Assembly (NCBI GenBank): GCA_910577815.1
Contig: CAJTNO010000001.1
Location: 186,001 to 250,000 of the forward strand
Source: an uncultured Christensenella sp.
Lineage (GTDB): Bacteria > Bacillota > Clostridia > Christensenellales > CAG-917
Direction of reading: 5' to 3'
Length of the DNA: 64,000 bases
Part shown: positions 44,310 through 53,339 of the stretch, piece by piece
Position numbering within the stretch: the first letter of the stretch is position 1
How the letters are laid out: every line of letters begins with the position of its first letter
Position numbers and translations under genes: made by a program
The notes under the pieces: model-generated
The model's input: only the letters and a program-made list of their open reading frames with translations
What the model was told of the DNA's origin: nothing
Database searches by the model: none

Positions 44310-47075
44310 ATGACTCAACAGGACCGACAAATTAAAAAGGTCAAGCTTTATAGGGTGCTGAAGGCAGTATTCTATTCGTTAGGACTTCCGCTGTTTGTTG
44401 TCGCCGTATTTTTGGCTTCCGTCAGATTTATCGGCAACGACCCGTTTACCGGAAGTACGGATTTAGGTTACCAACTGGGCTTCTTTCACGATATAAATAA
44501 GATTTTTACGGCTCCTGCGCTTTACGGACTGTGGATTGCTCTCGGCATCTGGCTTTTGATTGCAATCGTCCATATCGTGCTTGCAAAGACCGTAAAGAAC
44601 CGCAGAGTCCGCGCGCTGTCGGTGACCGCGTTCACGCTTGTGGTTATGATGTGCGCGCTGTTCGGAATGGACGCGGCAATGAGCGCGAGGGTGGATTCGA
44701 TTTATGCGAACGCGCCCGCAGGCGTGACTGCTCAGGATTATAAAACTCTGCTTTCTTATTATCGCACCGTATCCTTCGCCGCTCACAAGAAAAATCTGAC
44801 CGAGAGTCTTATCGACCAGGTGAAAACCCTCGAGAAGGTCTATAACGTAGGCTGGGAGGGTGTGAATAAGACGGGCGTTGCAGGCGCTATTTCCAATAAA
44901 CCCCTGACTTACTACAACATCATTGCCGACGACGGCACGGTCGGCGTGGACATCAGCTTTAAAACAAATCCCGACACGGGCTTTGCGGCGTTGGATTACT
45001 CGCAGAGCGGCGGCGGCTACGAATTTAAGGGCGACGGTAAAATGACGCTCGCTGTGGAGGGCAAGCAGGTTATAAGACTTCAGCCCAACAGCAAAGGTCA
45101 GCTCATCATCAACGGAAAAACCTATTCCCATTACTTTGCGGAGGAGCGCAGCAGCGTAACCGGCGGCAAGATTTATACCTGGTATACCAGAGATATGGAG
45201 TCCACCGCGTGGCGCGAGGGCGACGACAGTTCGCAGATTACGAACAGAGGCGAGGGCGTTTACGGCAACGGTCTTTACAGTCAGAACGGGCTTATGTCCG
45301 ACGGCTGGATTTTCAGCCTCAATAACGTGCTTGAAATTCTCGAGGATTATTACGAAGCCAAGGAGGCTATCGACAACGGCAATAAGGCGTATTATGCCGA
45401 CGCGTATGCCTCTATGTACAAGGAAGCTTTTAAGCGCCGCGACGACTATTATAACGGCCGTATAGAAATTAACGGCAAAAAAGCGGACGAATGGCTCATT
45501 TCCCTTTATAATCAGGAAGTTTATATGACGGAGAGGTTCTCTCTTACCCGCGGCGAGCTGGACGAGCTTATAGCCAAGGTGGGAGCGCTTTTGGGCGATA
45601 ACTCTCTGTTCGATTATCTTTTGACCGATATAGACCAGGTTATAGGCGACCTCGGTCCCGGTATTGACGGAATCATAAATAACATTCCCTTCCTCGGCGG
45701 CTCGCTGGGCAAGTTCCTTAAGCGTCTTAACGAGGGTATCGGTCTTTCCACCTTCGGGCTTTCCTCCGATACGCTGGCTACGGTTGCGAATATACTCGGA
45801 CTCATCACCGGCAAGACCTACGATTACGTGGACGACCTCATTCTTACCGTATCCTATAAAGCCGACGACTGCTACGGCATCAACCACGACAACCTTTACG
45901 TCGCTATCGTGAGAGGCGTGGGCGAATGGCAGTATGCCGAAAGCGGCGAGAGCGTTCCCGTAACGAGGACGAAAAAGGAAAACGATAAGGGCGAGCTTGT
46001 GTGGGACGGCAAGTGGTATTACGAGGACGGTACCGAATTTACTACGACCGTTACCGACGGCAAAACCTATGACAAGAACGGCGTAGAGGTAAAATTCGCA
46101 GTAAAGCCCGGCAGCGAGCCCAAGGACGATATTATGATTGATATCGATTTCAGCGACGAGCTGATAGACGAGGAAACCGGCACATATGCGTTCGATTTCG
46201 ATACGCTAAGCGCATTCCTCAACAAGGCGCTCAACAATTTGCTTGACAACTACAACGTCAACCTCAGCGAGGGTACCGTGGGCACGATACTCAATCTTGT
46301 AAAGACCCTGGGTATTCTCAAGGAGATTGACGTGAACGGCGAGAAATTTACGGGGCTTGTCATAAGCGGCATCGAAATACCCATTCTCAACTCGCAGGGC
46401 AGAGTCGAGCTGGATATCAACGGAATTTTAACCAATCTGCTTCAGAATTGGTATTCATATCAGTCCGCGGTTATCAAGCCTGTTTGGGAGTTCTATCCCA
46501 ACGAAGACTATGCTAACTCCGTCGTTACCGCGACTAAAGAAAAATATAAGGCGCAGCTTAATTATGCCAAGTACGAGCGCGCTCTGTATACCGCAACTGT
46601 TTACGGCTCTATGATAGGCTCCACGCTTATCGGCGACAACCTCGGCACCGGTGCTTATCCCGCATCGCTCGGTCTCAACAGCCTTGCGGAGGTGCAGGAG
46701 CTTAAAATTAAGCTGTCCTATCAGCCTCGGTTCTTCCCGCTTATGGCGGCGCGCGATATGATTGCTCTGTTTGCCGGCATCGTGATTATGTTCTATTTCA
46801 TCAGCTTTATCGCGGCGCAGAGAGAGGAGGATTACGCTACAGGCAAGATGGTGGCGGGCAGCCGAAAGGAAAGAAAGGCGGCTGAAAAGCACGAGGCGGA
46901 GGTTATAGCCGAATTCGAGGCGTCCGACGTGGAGAAGGCTTGCGAGGGCGACTCCGGCGACGGCGCGCAATTTGACGACGCGTCCGACGTTGACGCGCTC
47001 AGGAAGGAAAGCGAAGCAAAGGGAGAGACGCCCGACATTCCTGTAGATAAAAAATCCGACGAGGAGGTGCTGTGA
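44310..47075 (+). CDS. Very large membrane protein of unknown family (first of a pair)
   Basis: 921 aa, not recognised. Three N-terminal transmembrane helices (about 16-36, 66-90, 101-122) are followed by about 690 residues with no hydrophobic helix, predicted outside the cell, and one helix near 820-845 (FFPLMAARDMIALFAGIVIMFYFISFI). A charged cytoplasmic tail follows (SRKERKAAEKHEAEVIAEFEASDVEKACEGD). The exterior part has Asp/Gly/Asn-rich sequence and a hydrophobic stretch (GIDGIINNIPFLGGSLGKFLKRL) that resembles one in the next gene. No enzymatic motif is visible. TAAGGAG precedes the ATG. The stop is one base before the next ATG, whose AGGAGG lies inside this gene. Confidence 0.85.
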   Translation: MTQQDRQIKKVKLYRVLKAVFYSLGLPLFVVAVFLASVRFIGNDPFTGSTDLGYQLGFFHDINKIFTAPALYGLWIALGIWLLIAIVHIVLAKTVKNRRVRALSVTAFTLVVMMCALFGMDAAMSARVDSIYANAPAGVTAQDYKTLLSYYRTVSFAAHKKNLTESLIDQVKTLEKVYNVGWEGVNKTGVAGAISNKPLTYYNIIADDGTVGVDISFKTNPDTGFAALDYSQSGGGYEFKGDGKMTLAVEGKQVIRLQPNSKGQLIINGKTYSHYFAEERSSVTGGKIYTWYTRDMESTAWREGDDSSQITNRGEGVYGNGLYSQNGLMSDGWIFSLNNVLEILEDYYEAKEAIDNGNKAYYADAYASMYKEAFKRRDDYYNGRIEINGKKADEWLISLYNQEVYMTERFSLTRGELDELIAKVGALLGDNSLFDYLLTDIDQVIGDLGPGIDGIINNIPFLGGSLGKFLKRLNEGIGLSTFGLSSDTLATVANILGLITGKTYDYVDDLILTVSYKADDCYGINHDNLYVAIVRGVGEWQYAESGESVPVTRTKKENDKGELVWDGKWYYEDGTEFTTTVTDGKTYDKNGVEVKFAVKPGSEPKDDIMIDIDFSDELIDEETGTYAFDFDTLSAFLNKALNNLLDNYNVNLSEGTVGTILNLVKTLGILKEIDVNGEKFTGLVISGIEIPILNSQGRVELDINGILTNLLQNWYSYQSAVIKPVWEFYPNEDYANSVVTATKEKYKAQLNYAKYERALYTATVYGSMIGSTLIGDNLGTGAYPASLGLNSLAEVQELKIKLSYQPRFFPLMAARDMIALFAGIVIMFYFISFIAAQREEDYATGKMVAGSRKERKAAEKHEAEVIAEFEASDVEKACEGDSGDGAQFDDASDVDALRKESEAKGETPDIPVDKKSDEEVL

Positions 47076-47076
47076 T

Positions 47077-49365
47077 ATGGAAAAGGATAAGAAGATTATC
47101 AAGCAAGAGGCTGAAACCATTGTGAACAGAGACGGCGACGGCAAGGTTATATCAGCGGCTTTCCCCGTCAGCGAGCGTACTAAAAAGGACCAAAGCAAGA
47201 CCTCGGTGGTTTATACGCTGATAGCCGTGCTGCTGCACATACTGGCGTTTATTCCTATTGTAGCTATCCCTATAGTGCTTGCGGTTAAGTGCCAGCAGCT
47301 TGCTCCTTACTACTCCTTCTGGCATTACGTCGGCGTTATTGTGGCGGTTGTGTTTGCAATCATCTACGCTGTAGTCGTGGTGTGCGTTACAAGAAAGGCG
47401 TCTAAGAGCAATATCGCGATGCAGACTGTAAAAATCGCAATTACCTTTACCTGTCTGACCTCCGTGTTTGCTATGATTCTGACATACGCCGTCCCCGATA
47501 TAATCGCGATGGCTACGCAGAACACCCTGTTTGCCGAGGACGTTTTCTATAACGGTGAGGCGCAGGCGGAAAAGAATATAAAGCTCGACCGCCAGTTTAT
47601 TATGTATAACGTCCTAAACGGCAATCTCAACGACCACTCCGATAACGAAAACGGCGATTTTACCTATAAAACTCTTGCAAAAAAGCATAAGGATAAAAAC
47701 GGCAACGTCGTTTACGACAACAGCGAAATCAACAGGATGTATAATGAGTATAAGGCTCCGTACAATAAGTCTACCGCGTTGATAGACGCGAAGGTTATAG
47801 ACGTTATGGAGAAAAATCAGCCGAGAAAGTTTGAGCTTTATGACTTTATTTACAGCACCTACGTTCTCAATGATTTTGACTATGCTATGTTCAACAACGT
47901 TGAGCGCAGAGCCTTGGCTTTGGCGATTACGGACTACATCTATATTCACGCCAACTATGAAAATCTGCTGAAGGAAGGCTTTAAAAACAAGAGGATTAAG
48001 CATCTGTTCGACGTAAACTTCGACAGCTTCAATCACGACGGCTATCAGCCCTTCGACGACCCGCTTCTGCTCTATGCGCAGATGGACGGACGTATGACCG
48101 TTCCCGTTGTTCTCCGTCTTATCCTCAACGAGGGCTGGTCCTATTCGCAGGGCGCTGTCGATAACAACGGAAATCTGCAATTCGCCGAGGACGGAAACTT
48201 CCTGTATGAGCTGTTCGATAAGGACGCAAGAGACGCTTTCGTTAATGACGGCGGTAAGTTCGAGTATACAGGCAAGCTTGTTGACGGCAACGGCAACGAG
48301 TACGAGGCTAAGTACGGCTTCAATAAGGACGGCTGGATGGTGTTTGAAAACGGTGTCGTTAAGCGTCCGATTAAATGGCTGGTTCTCGATATGCTCGGCG
48401 ACCCGATGGAATTGGCTAAGGTTGATATATTCGGCTTGCTCGGAGGGCTTCTCGGAGGCAACAATATCAGCGGTATTATAAATAATCTGCTTCCCGCACT
48501 CGGCAATATATTTAACAGCGTCGGCGACCTCCTGCACGAGGACGTTGCCGAGTTAATCAAATTTGCCACCGGCGGCGCTAACCTCAATATCAATCTCTGC
48601 ATCGACGACGACAATCAGCTGGCTATCAGCATTGCGCCTATGAACGCGCAGTACGGCATCCTCGGTTATATGCAGGCAAGCTGGGTGCAATCCAACAATC
48701 TGCTTATGGCGGTTATAAATCTGCTTGGCGTAAGAAACTGGTTTGCAATTTTCGGCGCGGTCGGCGTAGTGATTGTTATTGCAGCGGGCGTTATGCGCGA
48801 GTGCGCAAAGAAAACGCGCTTGAGAACTGCCGTTTCACGCGACAGAATCGCAAGAGAGAAGACCGCTCGGCGTATTGCCGACGGCGAGCTGGAGCCCGGT
48901 ATGCTCGACGAGCATAGCGCGCTTGCCGCCAACCTTACGGCAGAGGATATCGCGGCAATCGAGGAAGCGCAACGCAACAGGACTGACGACGGCTCGGTTG
49001 CGGCGGACGTCGTCAAGGCTGACAAGAAAAAGGATAAAAAGAAAAAGTCGCTTGACGAAATTGACCTCGATAATATCGACGATATCGATATTGACAACCT
49101 CGACCTTGACGGAATCGATTTGAACGATATCGACCTCGACGAGGAGTCAGGCGATAAAAAAGCTAAGAAGCCTAAGAAAGAGAAAAAGGAAAAGGTTGAA
49201 AAGGTAAGTAAGAAAAAGGATAAAAAGGACGAGCTTGACAACCTCGATGACTTGGACCTTAGCGATATTGACCTTGACGACCTTAGCGACGTAGACGGCA
49301 TAGACCTCGGCGACGACGAGCTTGACCTCAAACCTAAAAAGAATAAGGCGGATAAAAAGAAATAA
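47077..49365 (+). CDS. Large membrane protein with repetitive Asp/Lys cytoplasmic tail (second of a pair)
   Basis: 762 aa, not recognised. Three N-terminal helices (about 46-68, 83-107, 122-145), a long exterior part (about 150-545), one helix near 555-575 (WFAIFGAVGVVIVIAAGVM), and a long cytoplasmic tail. The tail ends in about 110 residues of low complexity: IDLDNIDD-type acidic repeats (LDxxDIDLD) broken by Lys-rich blocks (KKAKKPKKEKKEKVEKVSKKKDKK). Topology and order mirror the preceding gene, so the two look like distant paralogues or partners. Translation is coupled. Function unknown; an envelope assembly or surface role is only a guess. Confidence 0.85.
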   Translation: MEKDKKIIKQEAETIVNRDGDGKVISAAFPVSERTKKDQSKTSVVYTLIAVLLHILAFIPIVAIPIVLAVKCQQLAPYYSFWHYVGVIVAVVFAIIYAVVVVCVTRKASKSNIAMQTVKIAITFTCLTSVFAMILTYAVPDIIAMATQNTLFAEDVFYNGEAQAEKNIKLDRQFIMYNVLNGNLNDHSDNENGDFTYKTLAKKHKDKNGNVVYDNSEINRMYNEYKAPYNKSTALIDAKVIDVMEKNQPRKFELYDFIYSTYVLNDFDYAMFNNVERRALALAITDYIYIHANYENLLKEGFKNKRIKHLFDVNFDSFNHDGYQPFDDPLLLYAQMDGRMTVPVVLRLILNEGWSYSQGAVDNNGNLQFAEDGNFLYELFDKDARDAFVNDGGKFEYTGKLVDGNGNEYEAKYGFNKDGWMVFENGVVKRPIKWLVLDMLGDPMELAKVDIFGLLGGLLGGNNISGIINNLLPALGNIFNSVGDLLHEDVAELIKFATGGANLNINLCIDDDNQLAISIAPMNAQYGILGYMQASWVQSNNLLMAVINLLGVRNWFAIFGAVGVVIVIAAGVMRECAKKTRLRTAVSRDRIAREKTARRIADGELEPGMLDEHSALAANLTAEDIAAIEEAQRNRTDDGSVAADVVKADKKKDKKKKSLDEIDLDNIDDIDIDNLDLDGIDLNDIDLDEESGDKKAKKPKKEKKEKVEKVSKKKDKKDELDNLDDLDLSDIDLDDLSDVDGIDLGDDELDLKPKKNKADKKK

Positions 49366-49408
49366 GATTTCGCTTGAATGTCTGAAATTGAAAAGATGTA
49401 AATCATAC

Positions 49409-49450
49409 AAAATACCATAAGTTTAAAGCTTGTGGTATTTTATTTTTTAT
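49409..49450 (+). terminator. Terminator after the large membrane-protein pair
   Basis: Stem AAAATACCATAAG / CTTGTGGTATTTT (49409-49441, one G-T pair), loop TTTAAAG, then TATTTTTTA. Confidence 0.85.
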
Positions 49451-49500
49451 GTTATAAATAAGCAAAAGATGTTGTGCCAATAATATCGAGAGGAAGCTTT

Positions 49501-49734
49501 ATGAGACTTGTAGACGCGGTTTATCTAAGAATATCGGAATATGTAAAAGAACGTAAAATAAATATGAATGCGTTGGCAAATTTGAGCGGAGTGCCTCGTA
49601 CGACAATCATTACAATGACAAGAAGCGATACGGTTAAATTATCGACAATTTACGGGATTTGCGAGGGTTTTAATATATCGTTGCAGGAGTTTTTTAATTC
49701 TCCGTTGTTTGATAAAATGAATATTGACGATTGA
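49501..49734 (+). CDS. Small XRE-family HTH protein
   Basis: 77 aa from the ATG at 49501, chosen because GAGAGGAAG lies 5-8 bases upstream; an earlier in-frame start at 49474 lacks a site. One HTH domain: RISEYVKERKINMNALANLSGVPRTTIITMTRSDTVKLSTIYGICEGFNISLQEFFNSPLF. Target unknown. Confidence 0.85.
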   Translation: MRLVDAVYLRISEYVKERKINMNALANLSGVPRTTIITMTRSDTVKLSTIYGICEGFNISLQEFFNSPLFDKMNIDD

Positions 49735-49775
49735 TATACGGCATTGATAAAGCTTGTTCAGCTTTGTTAAGATTG

Positions 49776-49804
49776 TTGAAATAATTGCCGTTTTGATTTA
49801 TAAT
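49776..49804 (+). promoter_or_regulatory. Promoter of CDS 49835
   Basis: TTGAAA (49776-49781), 17-bp spacer, TATAAT (49799-49804). Confidence 0.7.
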
Positions 49805-49834
49805 ATCCGTATTAAAAGATAAAGGTGTGTTGTT

Positions 49835-50377
49835 ATGAACGCGTTTTATACTGTGAATATCGACGGGCGCAGGACGGATTTGCCTATACTTAAGCTTCCG
49901 TCGGGGATTAGTATTTGCTTTTTTAATCTGCACGGAAATCAGGCGCTTACCGAACACTGCGGCAAAGCTATTGCAAAACGCTTGCAGGGCTGCGATATCG
50001 TGATTACCGCGGAATCCAAGGGGCTTCAGCTTGCTCACGTGGTCGCGCGCGAGCTCGGTCACGAGTTTTATGCAGTGTGCCGTAAATCAAAAAAGCTGTA
50101 TATGCAGGACGGCTTGCAGACAAGCGTACAGTCGATAACTACGGGAGAGGTGCAGACCTTGTATCTTAGTAAGCACGACGCGGATTTGCTTGCCGGCAAG
50201 CGCGTTGCGATTGTGGACGACGTTGTGTCTACGGGCGGCAGTCTGAACGGAATAGAGGAGATTGTAAGACTCGCGGGCGGCGAGGTTGTATGTAAAGCGT
50301 TTGTGCTTGCAGAGGGCGACGCCAAGAACCGTGAGGATATTGTCTATCTTGCGGCTATCCCTATTATTACGGACTGA
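49835..50377 (+). CDS. Purine phosphoribosyltransferase (Apt/Xpt-like)
   Basis: 180 aa. The PRPP-binding motif RVAIVDDVVSTGGSL lies at about 124-138, preceded by the phosphate loop ITAESKGLQLAHVVARELG. These match type I phosphoribosyltransferases of the adenine/xanthine group, which salvage a purine base to its nucleotide in the cytoplasm. AAAGGTG lies before the ATG. The base specificity cannot be fixed. It is followed 3 bases later by the U32 protease gene, so probably one transcript. Confidence 0.85.
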   Translation: MNAFYTVNIDGRRTDLPILKLPSGISICFFNLHGNQALTEHCGKAIAKRLQGCDIVITAESKGLQLAHVVARELGHEFYAVCRKSKKLYMQDGLQTSVQSITTGEVQTLYLSKHDADLLAGKRVAIVDDVVSTGGSLNGIEEIVRLAGGEVVCKAFVLAEGDAKNREDIVYLAAIPIITD

Positions 50378-50380
50378 ATT

Positions 50381-51607
50381 ATGTTTGAGCTTTTACTTCC
50401 GGCAGGAAATCTTAAGAAATTGAAGACCGCGCTGTATTTCGGCGCGGACGCCGTTTATGTGGGCGGAAAAAGCTTTTCGCTGAGAGCGTTTGCGGATAAT
50501 TTTACTGCGCAGGAGCTTGAGGAGGGCATTGCCTATGCTCACAGCCTCGGAAAGAAGGTGTACGTAACCGCCAATATTTTTGCTAAAAACTCCGATTTGG
50601 AGGAGGCGGGCGAATACTTTAAGCTGCTGCAGGACATCGGCGCGGACGCGGTGCTTATATCCGACGTAGGTATGCTTGCGCTGTGCAGAGAGAAGGCGCC
50701 TGCGCTTAACGTGCATTTGTCCACTCAGGCGAACACCACAAACCTTATGGCGGTTAAATTTTGGCGCAGTATGGGCGTTAGCCGCGTTGTGCTTGCAAGA
50801 GAACTCAGCCTCGATGAAATACGCGAGATACATTCCGCCGTCCCCGATATGGAGCTTGAAGCTTTTGTTCACGGCGCAATGTGCGTAAGCTACAGCGGTC
50901 GCTGTCTGCTGTCCTCCTATTTTTCGGAGCGCAGCTCCAATCGAGGAGAGTGCATTCAGCCTTGTAGGTGGGAATACCGTCTTACAGAAAAGCGTAAGGA
51001 CGTGTCCGTCGACGTGGAGCAGGACGAGCGAGGCACGTACTTTATGAACAGCTGTGATTTGCGGCTGCTTAACCGCTTGCCCGAGCTGATGGCGGCGGGT
51101 ATCTGCTCGTTTAAGGTTGAAGGGCGGATGAAAAGCGAGTTTTACGTGGCTACCGTAGCTACGGCGTATCGGCGCGCTATGGATGAAATAGCAAAACTCG
51201 GATATTTAAAGAATGCGGATAGTTATAACGCGATGCTCGAGAATATCTCGCACCGTCCCTATACAGAGGCGTATCTCGACGGAGAGAATACGCATACTGT
51301 TTCGCTGAATACCGAATGCCTTAAGGAAAAATTTAAGTATGTTGCAACCGTTATCGGAGTAAAATGTCAAGGCGGAGAATATTCGGTGGACGTGGAAATG
51401 CGCAACCGCTTCCGCACAGGCGACGAAATAACGGCTTTGTCGCCATACGACGTCAACAATATGTCGTTTCGTATGGGAGAGATTGTACACGCCGAGGACG
51501 GCTTTGTCACCGACGACGCGAAGCTTGTTCAGCATATTTATAGCTTTAGCTGTCCGTTGCCTCTGCACGCGGGGGATATTCTGCTTATTAAGCAGGACGC
51601 GATGTAA
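50381..51607 (+). CDS. U32-family peptidase-like protein
   Basis: 408 aa. U32 features: FELLLPAGNLKKLKTALYFGADAVYVGGKSFSLRAF, then ELEAFVHGAMCVSYSGRCLLSSYFSERSSNRGECIQPCRWEY with the conserved cysteines, and FKVEGRMKSEFYVATVATAYRRAMDE. Members of this family (YegQ/YhbU, TrhP, RlhA) act in prephenate-dependent hydroxylation of tRNA or rRNA, or as collagenase-like enzymes; the Cys cluster suggests an Fe-S centre. No strong ribosome site; probably coupled to the upstream gene. An RNA-modification role is favoured by family knowledge. Confidence 0.92.
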   Translation: MFELLLPAGNLKKLKTALYFGADAVYVGGKSFSLRAFADNFTAQELEEGIAYAHSLGKKVYVTANIFAKNSDLEEAGEYFKLLQDIGADAVLISDVGMLALCREKAPALNVHLSTQANTTNLMAVKFWRSMGVSRVVLARELSLDEIREIHSAVPDMELEAFVHGAMCVSYSGRCLLSSYFSERSSNRGECIQPCRWEYRLTEKRKDVSVDVEQDERGTYFMNSCDLRLLNRLPELMAAGICSFKVEGRMKSEFYVATVATAYRRAMDEIAKLGYLKNADSYNAMLENISHRPYTEAYLDGENTHTVSLNTECLKEKFKYVATVIGVKCQGGEYSVDVEMRNRFRTGDEITALSPYDVNNMSFRMGEIVHAEDGFVTDDAKLVQHIYSFSCPLPLHAGDILLIKQDAM

Positions 51608-51678
51608 TCTTTTATTTTGGCATTTGACATATTGCAAATAATTTAAATAAGCTTAAATCGGTTTTATACGATAATAAG

Positions 51679-51732
51679 AAAAGCTGTTATATTCTTTCAA
51701 ACCCTGATAGAATATAACAGCTTTTCTCTTAC
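51679..51732. terminator. Terminator between U32 gene and the Cys-rich micro-gene
   Basis: 17-bp perfect stem AAAAGCTGTTATATTCT / AGAATATAACAGCTTTT (51679-51695, 51709-51725) with flanking T/A runs; it can serve both convergent genes. Confidence 0.9.
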
Positions 51733-51744
51733 GCGATTAGCGCG

Positions 51745-51879
51745 TTATTTGCAATCAGAACAGTCGCAGGTCTTAGAAGTCTTTTTCTCCTTGGTCTTTG
51801 CGGTGTTTTTGGTTTCGCCGCAATGACAGTCGCTTACGGGTTTCTTGGATTGCTTGCTTGTAGCAGTTGATTTTGCCAT
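51745..51879 (-). CDS. Cysteine-rich micro-protein
   Basis: 44 aa. ATG at 51879 with AAAGGAG 7 bases upstream; stop TAA at 51745. The sequence is half Lys/Thr/Ser and holds two cysteine clusters, DCHCGE (about 17-22) and CDCSDC at the end (CxCxxC). Both gene signals and the terminator beyond its stop support a real gene. Metal or Fe-S binding is plausible, but no family is recognised. Confidence 0.75.
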   Translation of the reverse strand: MAKSTATSKQSKKPVSDCHCGETKNTAKTKEKKTSKTCDCSDCK

Positions 51880-52053
51880 TTTTATTCTCCTTTAAGGCAG
51901 TTGCCTTGATAGTAGTATGGCTCATTAGCCGCGAAGTTATACGTTGCATATTTATTTTTTTATGGTATAATAAAACAGATAAGGATATTTATATATTATA
52001 TATATTTATTAGAAGCAATTAAATAAATCCATTTGAAGCACAGAGGAAAAGCA

Positions 52054-52716
52054 ATGGTCAACATAGGCAATAGCTGGGATACGCTGTTAAAGGAAGATTT
52101 TGAAAGCGAAAGCTATCGGAAGCTCCGCGCGTTTTTGGCGCAGGAGTATCGCACGCGCAGAATATATCCCGATATGTACGACATATTTAACGCGCTGAAG
52201 TGTACGGCGTATGAGGACGTAAGGGTTGTGATACTGGGACAGGACCCTTATCACGGCGCGGGACAGGCGCACGGAATGTGCTTTTCCGTAAAGCCCGACG
52301 TGCCTGCGCCTCCGTCGCTTGTGAACATCTTTAAGGAGATAGAAAGCGAGCTCGGCATAACCAACGCCTCGCCCTATCTCGTGCCGTGGGCGGAGCAGGG
52401 CGTTTTGCTTTTAAACACCGTGCTTACCGTGAGAGAAGGGCAGCCCAACTCTCACAAGGATAAGGGATGGGAAATCCTTACCGACAGCATTATAAGAAAG
52501 CTGAACGCAAGGCAGGAGCCTATAGTGTTTATGCTGTGGGGCGGCAACGCACGCTCCAAAAAGCTTTTGATAAACGCGCCGCAGCACCTTATACTGGAGT
52601 GTCCGCACCCCTCTCCGCTCAGCGCATACGCGGGCTTTTTCGGGTGCGGTCACTTTGTGAAATGCAATACATTTTTGCAGAATAAAGGCTTTAAACCTAT
52701 AAATTGGGCAACTTAA
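52054..52716 (+). CDS. ung: Uracil-DNA glycosylase (family 1)
   Basis: 220 aa from the ATG at 52054, preceded by GAGG; a TTG-started extension (52033) is less likely. Family motifs: VVILGQDPYHGAGQAHGMCFSV with the catalytic Asp, LLLNTVLTV, and HPSPLSAYAGFFGCGHF. It removes uracil from DNA as the first step of base-excision repair. Another glycosylase of a different family lies at 59.4 kb. Confidence 0.98.
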   Translation: MVNIGNSWDTLLKEDFESESYRKLRAFLAQEYRTRRIYPDMYDIFNALKCTAYEDVRVVILGQDPYHGAGQAHGMCFSVKPDVPAPPSLVNIFKEIESELGITNASPYLVPWAEQGVLLLNTVLTVREGQPNSHKDKGWEILTDSIIRKLNARQEPIVFMLWGGNARSKKLLINAPQHLILECPHPSPLSAYAGFFGCGHFVKCNTFLQNKGFKPINWAT

Positions 52717-52768
52717 CTATAGACTTTTAAAATACATATGCAAGACAGCTTGCAGACAGGCGGTGAAT

Positions 52769-52972
52769 ATGATAGATATTGACAGAATAAATCATCTTGC
52801 AAGAAAGGCGAGATTCGAAGGTCTTACGGACGAGGAAAAGGCAGAACAGGCAAAGCTGCGCAGAGAGTATATCGACAGTGTTGTAGGAAATCTGCGAGGA
52901 CAGCTTGATAATACTTATACCGTGGACGATAAGGGAAATAAGGAAAAGCTTACTCCTAAAAAAGATAAGTAA
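52769..52972 (+). CDS. DUF896 (YnzC-like) small protein
   Basis: 67 aa. The pattern IDRINHLARKARFEGLTDEEKAEQAKLRREYIDSVVGNLRGQLDNTYTVDD is the DUF896 domain, a short helical protein. In Bacillus, ynzC lies in the SOS-controlled yneA operon. AGGCGGTGA precedes the ATG. Located 53 bases after ung. Function unknown. Confidence 0.93.
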   Translation: MIDIDRINHLARKARFEGLTDEEKAEQAKLRREYIDSVVGNLRGQLDNTYTVDDKGNKEKLTPKKDK

Positions 52973-52990
52973 TTTGATACAAGGGTTAAA

Positions 52991-53339
52991 CACACGAAGT
53001 GTGAAATTTTTGTTAAAGTAATATGCACTATTTTGGAGTGCGTAGACACCAAGTAAAAGATTTAGCGGAGCGTAGCAAGAGTTTACAATGTCAGTAAAAG
53101 TGTATAGCGACTAATCTTTTACGCGGTAGCGAGTGAAAAATTTTTGTTAAAGTAATATGCACTCTTTTAGAGTGCGTAGACACCAAATAAAATATTTAGC
53201 GAAACGTAATAAGAGTTTACAACGTCGGTAAAAGTGTATAGCGATAAATTTTTTATGCGGTAGTAGTGAAAAAATCTTGATTAAAAAATAATGCGTACTC
53301 TTTTAGAGTGCGCATTTAAAAAAATCAAGATTTTTTCAC
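52991..53339. repeat. 134-bp tandem repeats and a long palindrome
   Basis: The unit beginning AAATTTTTGTTAAAGTAATATGCACT starts at 53004 and again at 53138 (period 134); a third, degenerate unit follows. Each contains a GCACTC...GAGTGC hairpin. The third unit ends in a long imperfect palindrome with 16-bp perfect outer arms (53266-53281 and 53324-53339) and an inner GCGTACTC/GAGTGCGC stem. The array begins with the CACACGAAGTGTG hairpin (52991-53003) also seen at 12.6 kb. Confidence 0.9.

Noticed and set aside
44463..45887. 474-codon minus-strand ORF opposite the first large membrane protein
   Set aside because: No ribosome site; the plus-strand gene has promoter, Shine-Dalgarno and clear membrane topology.
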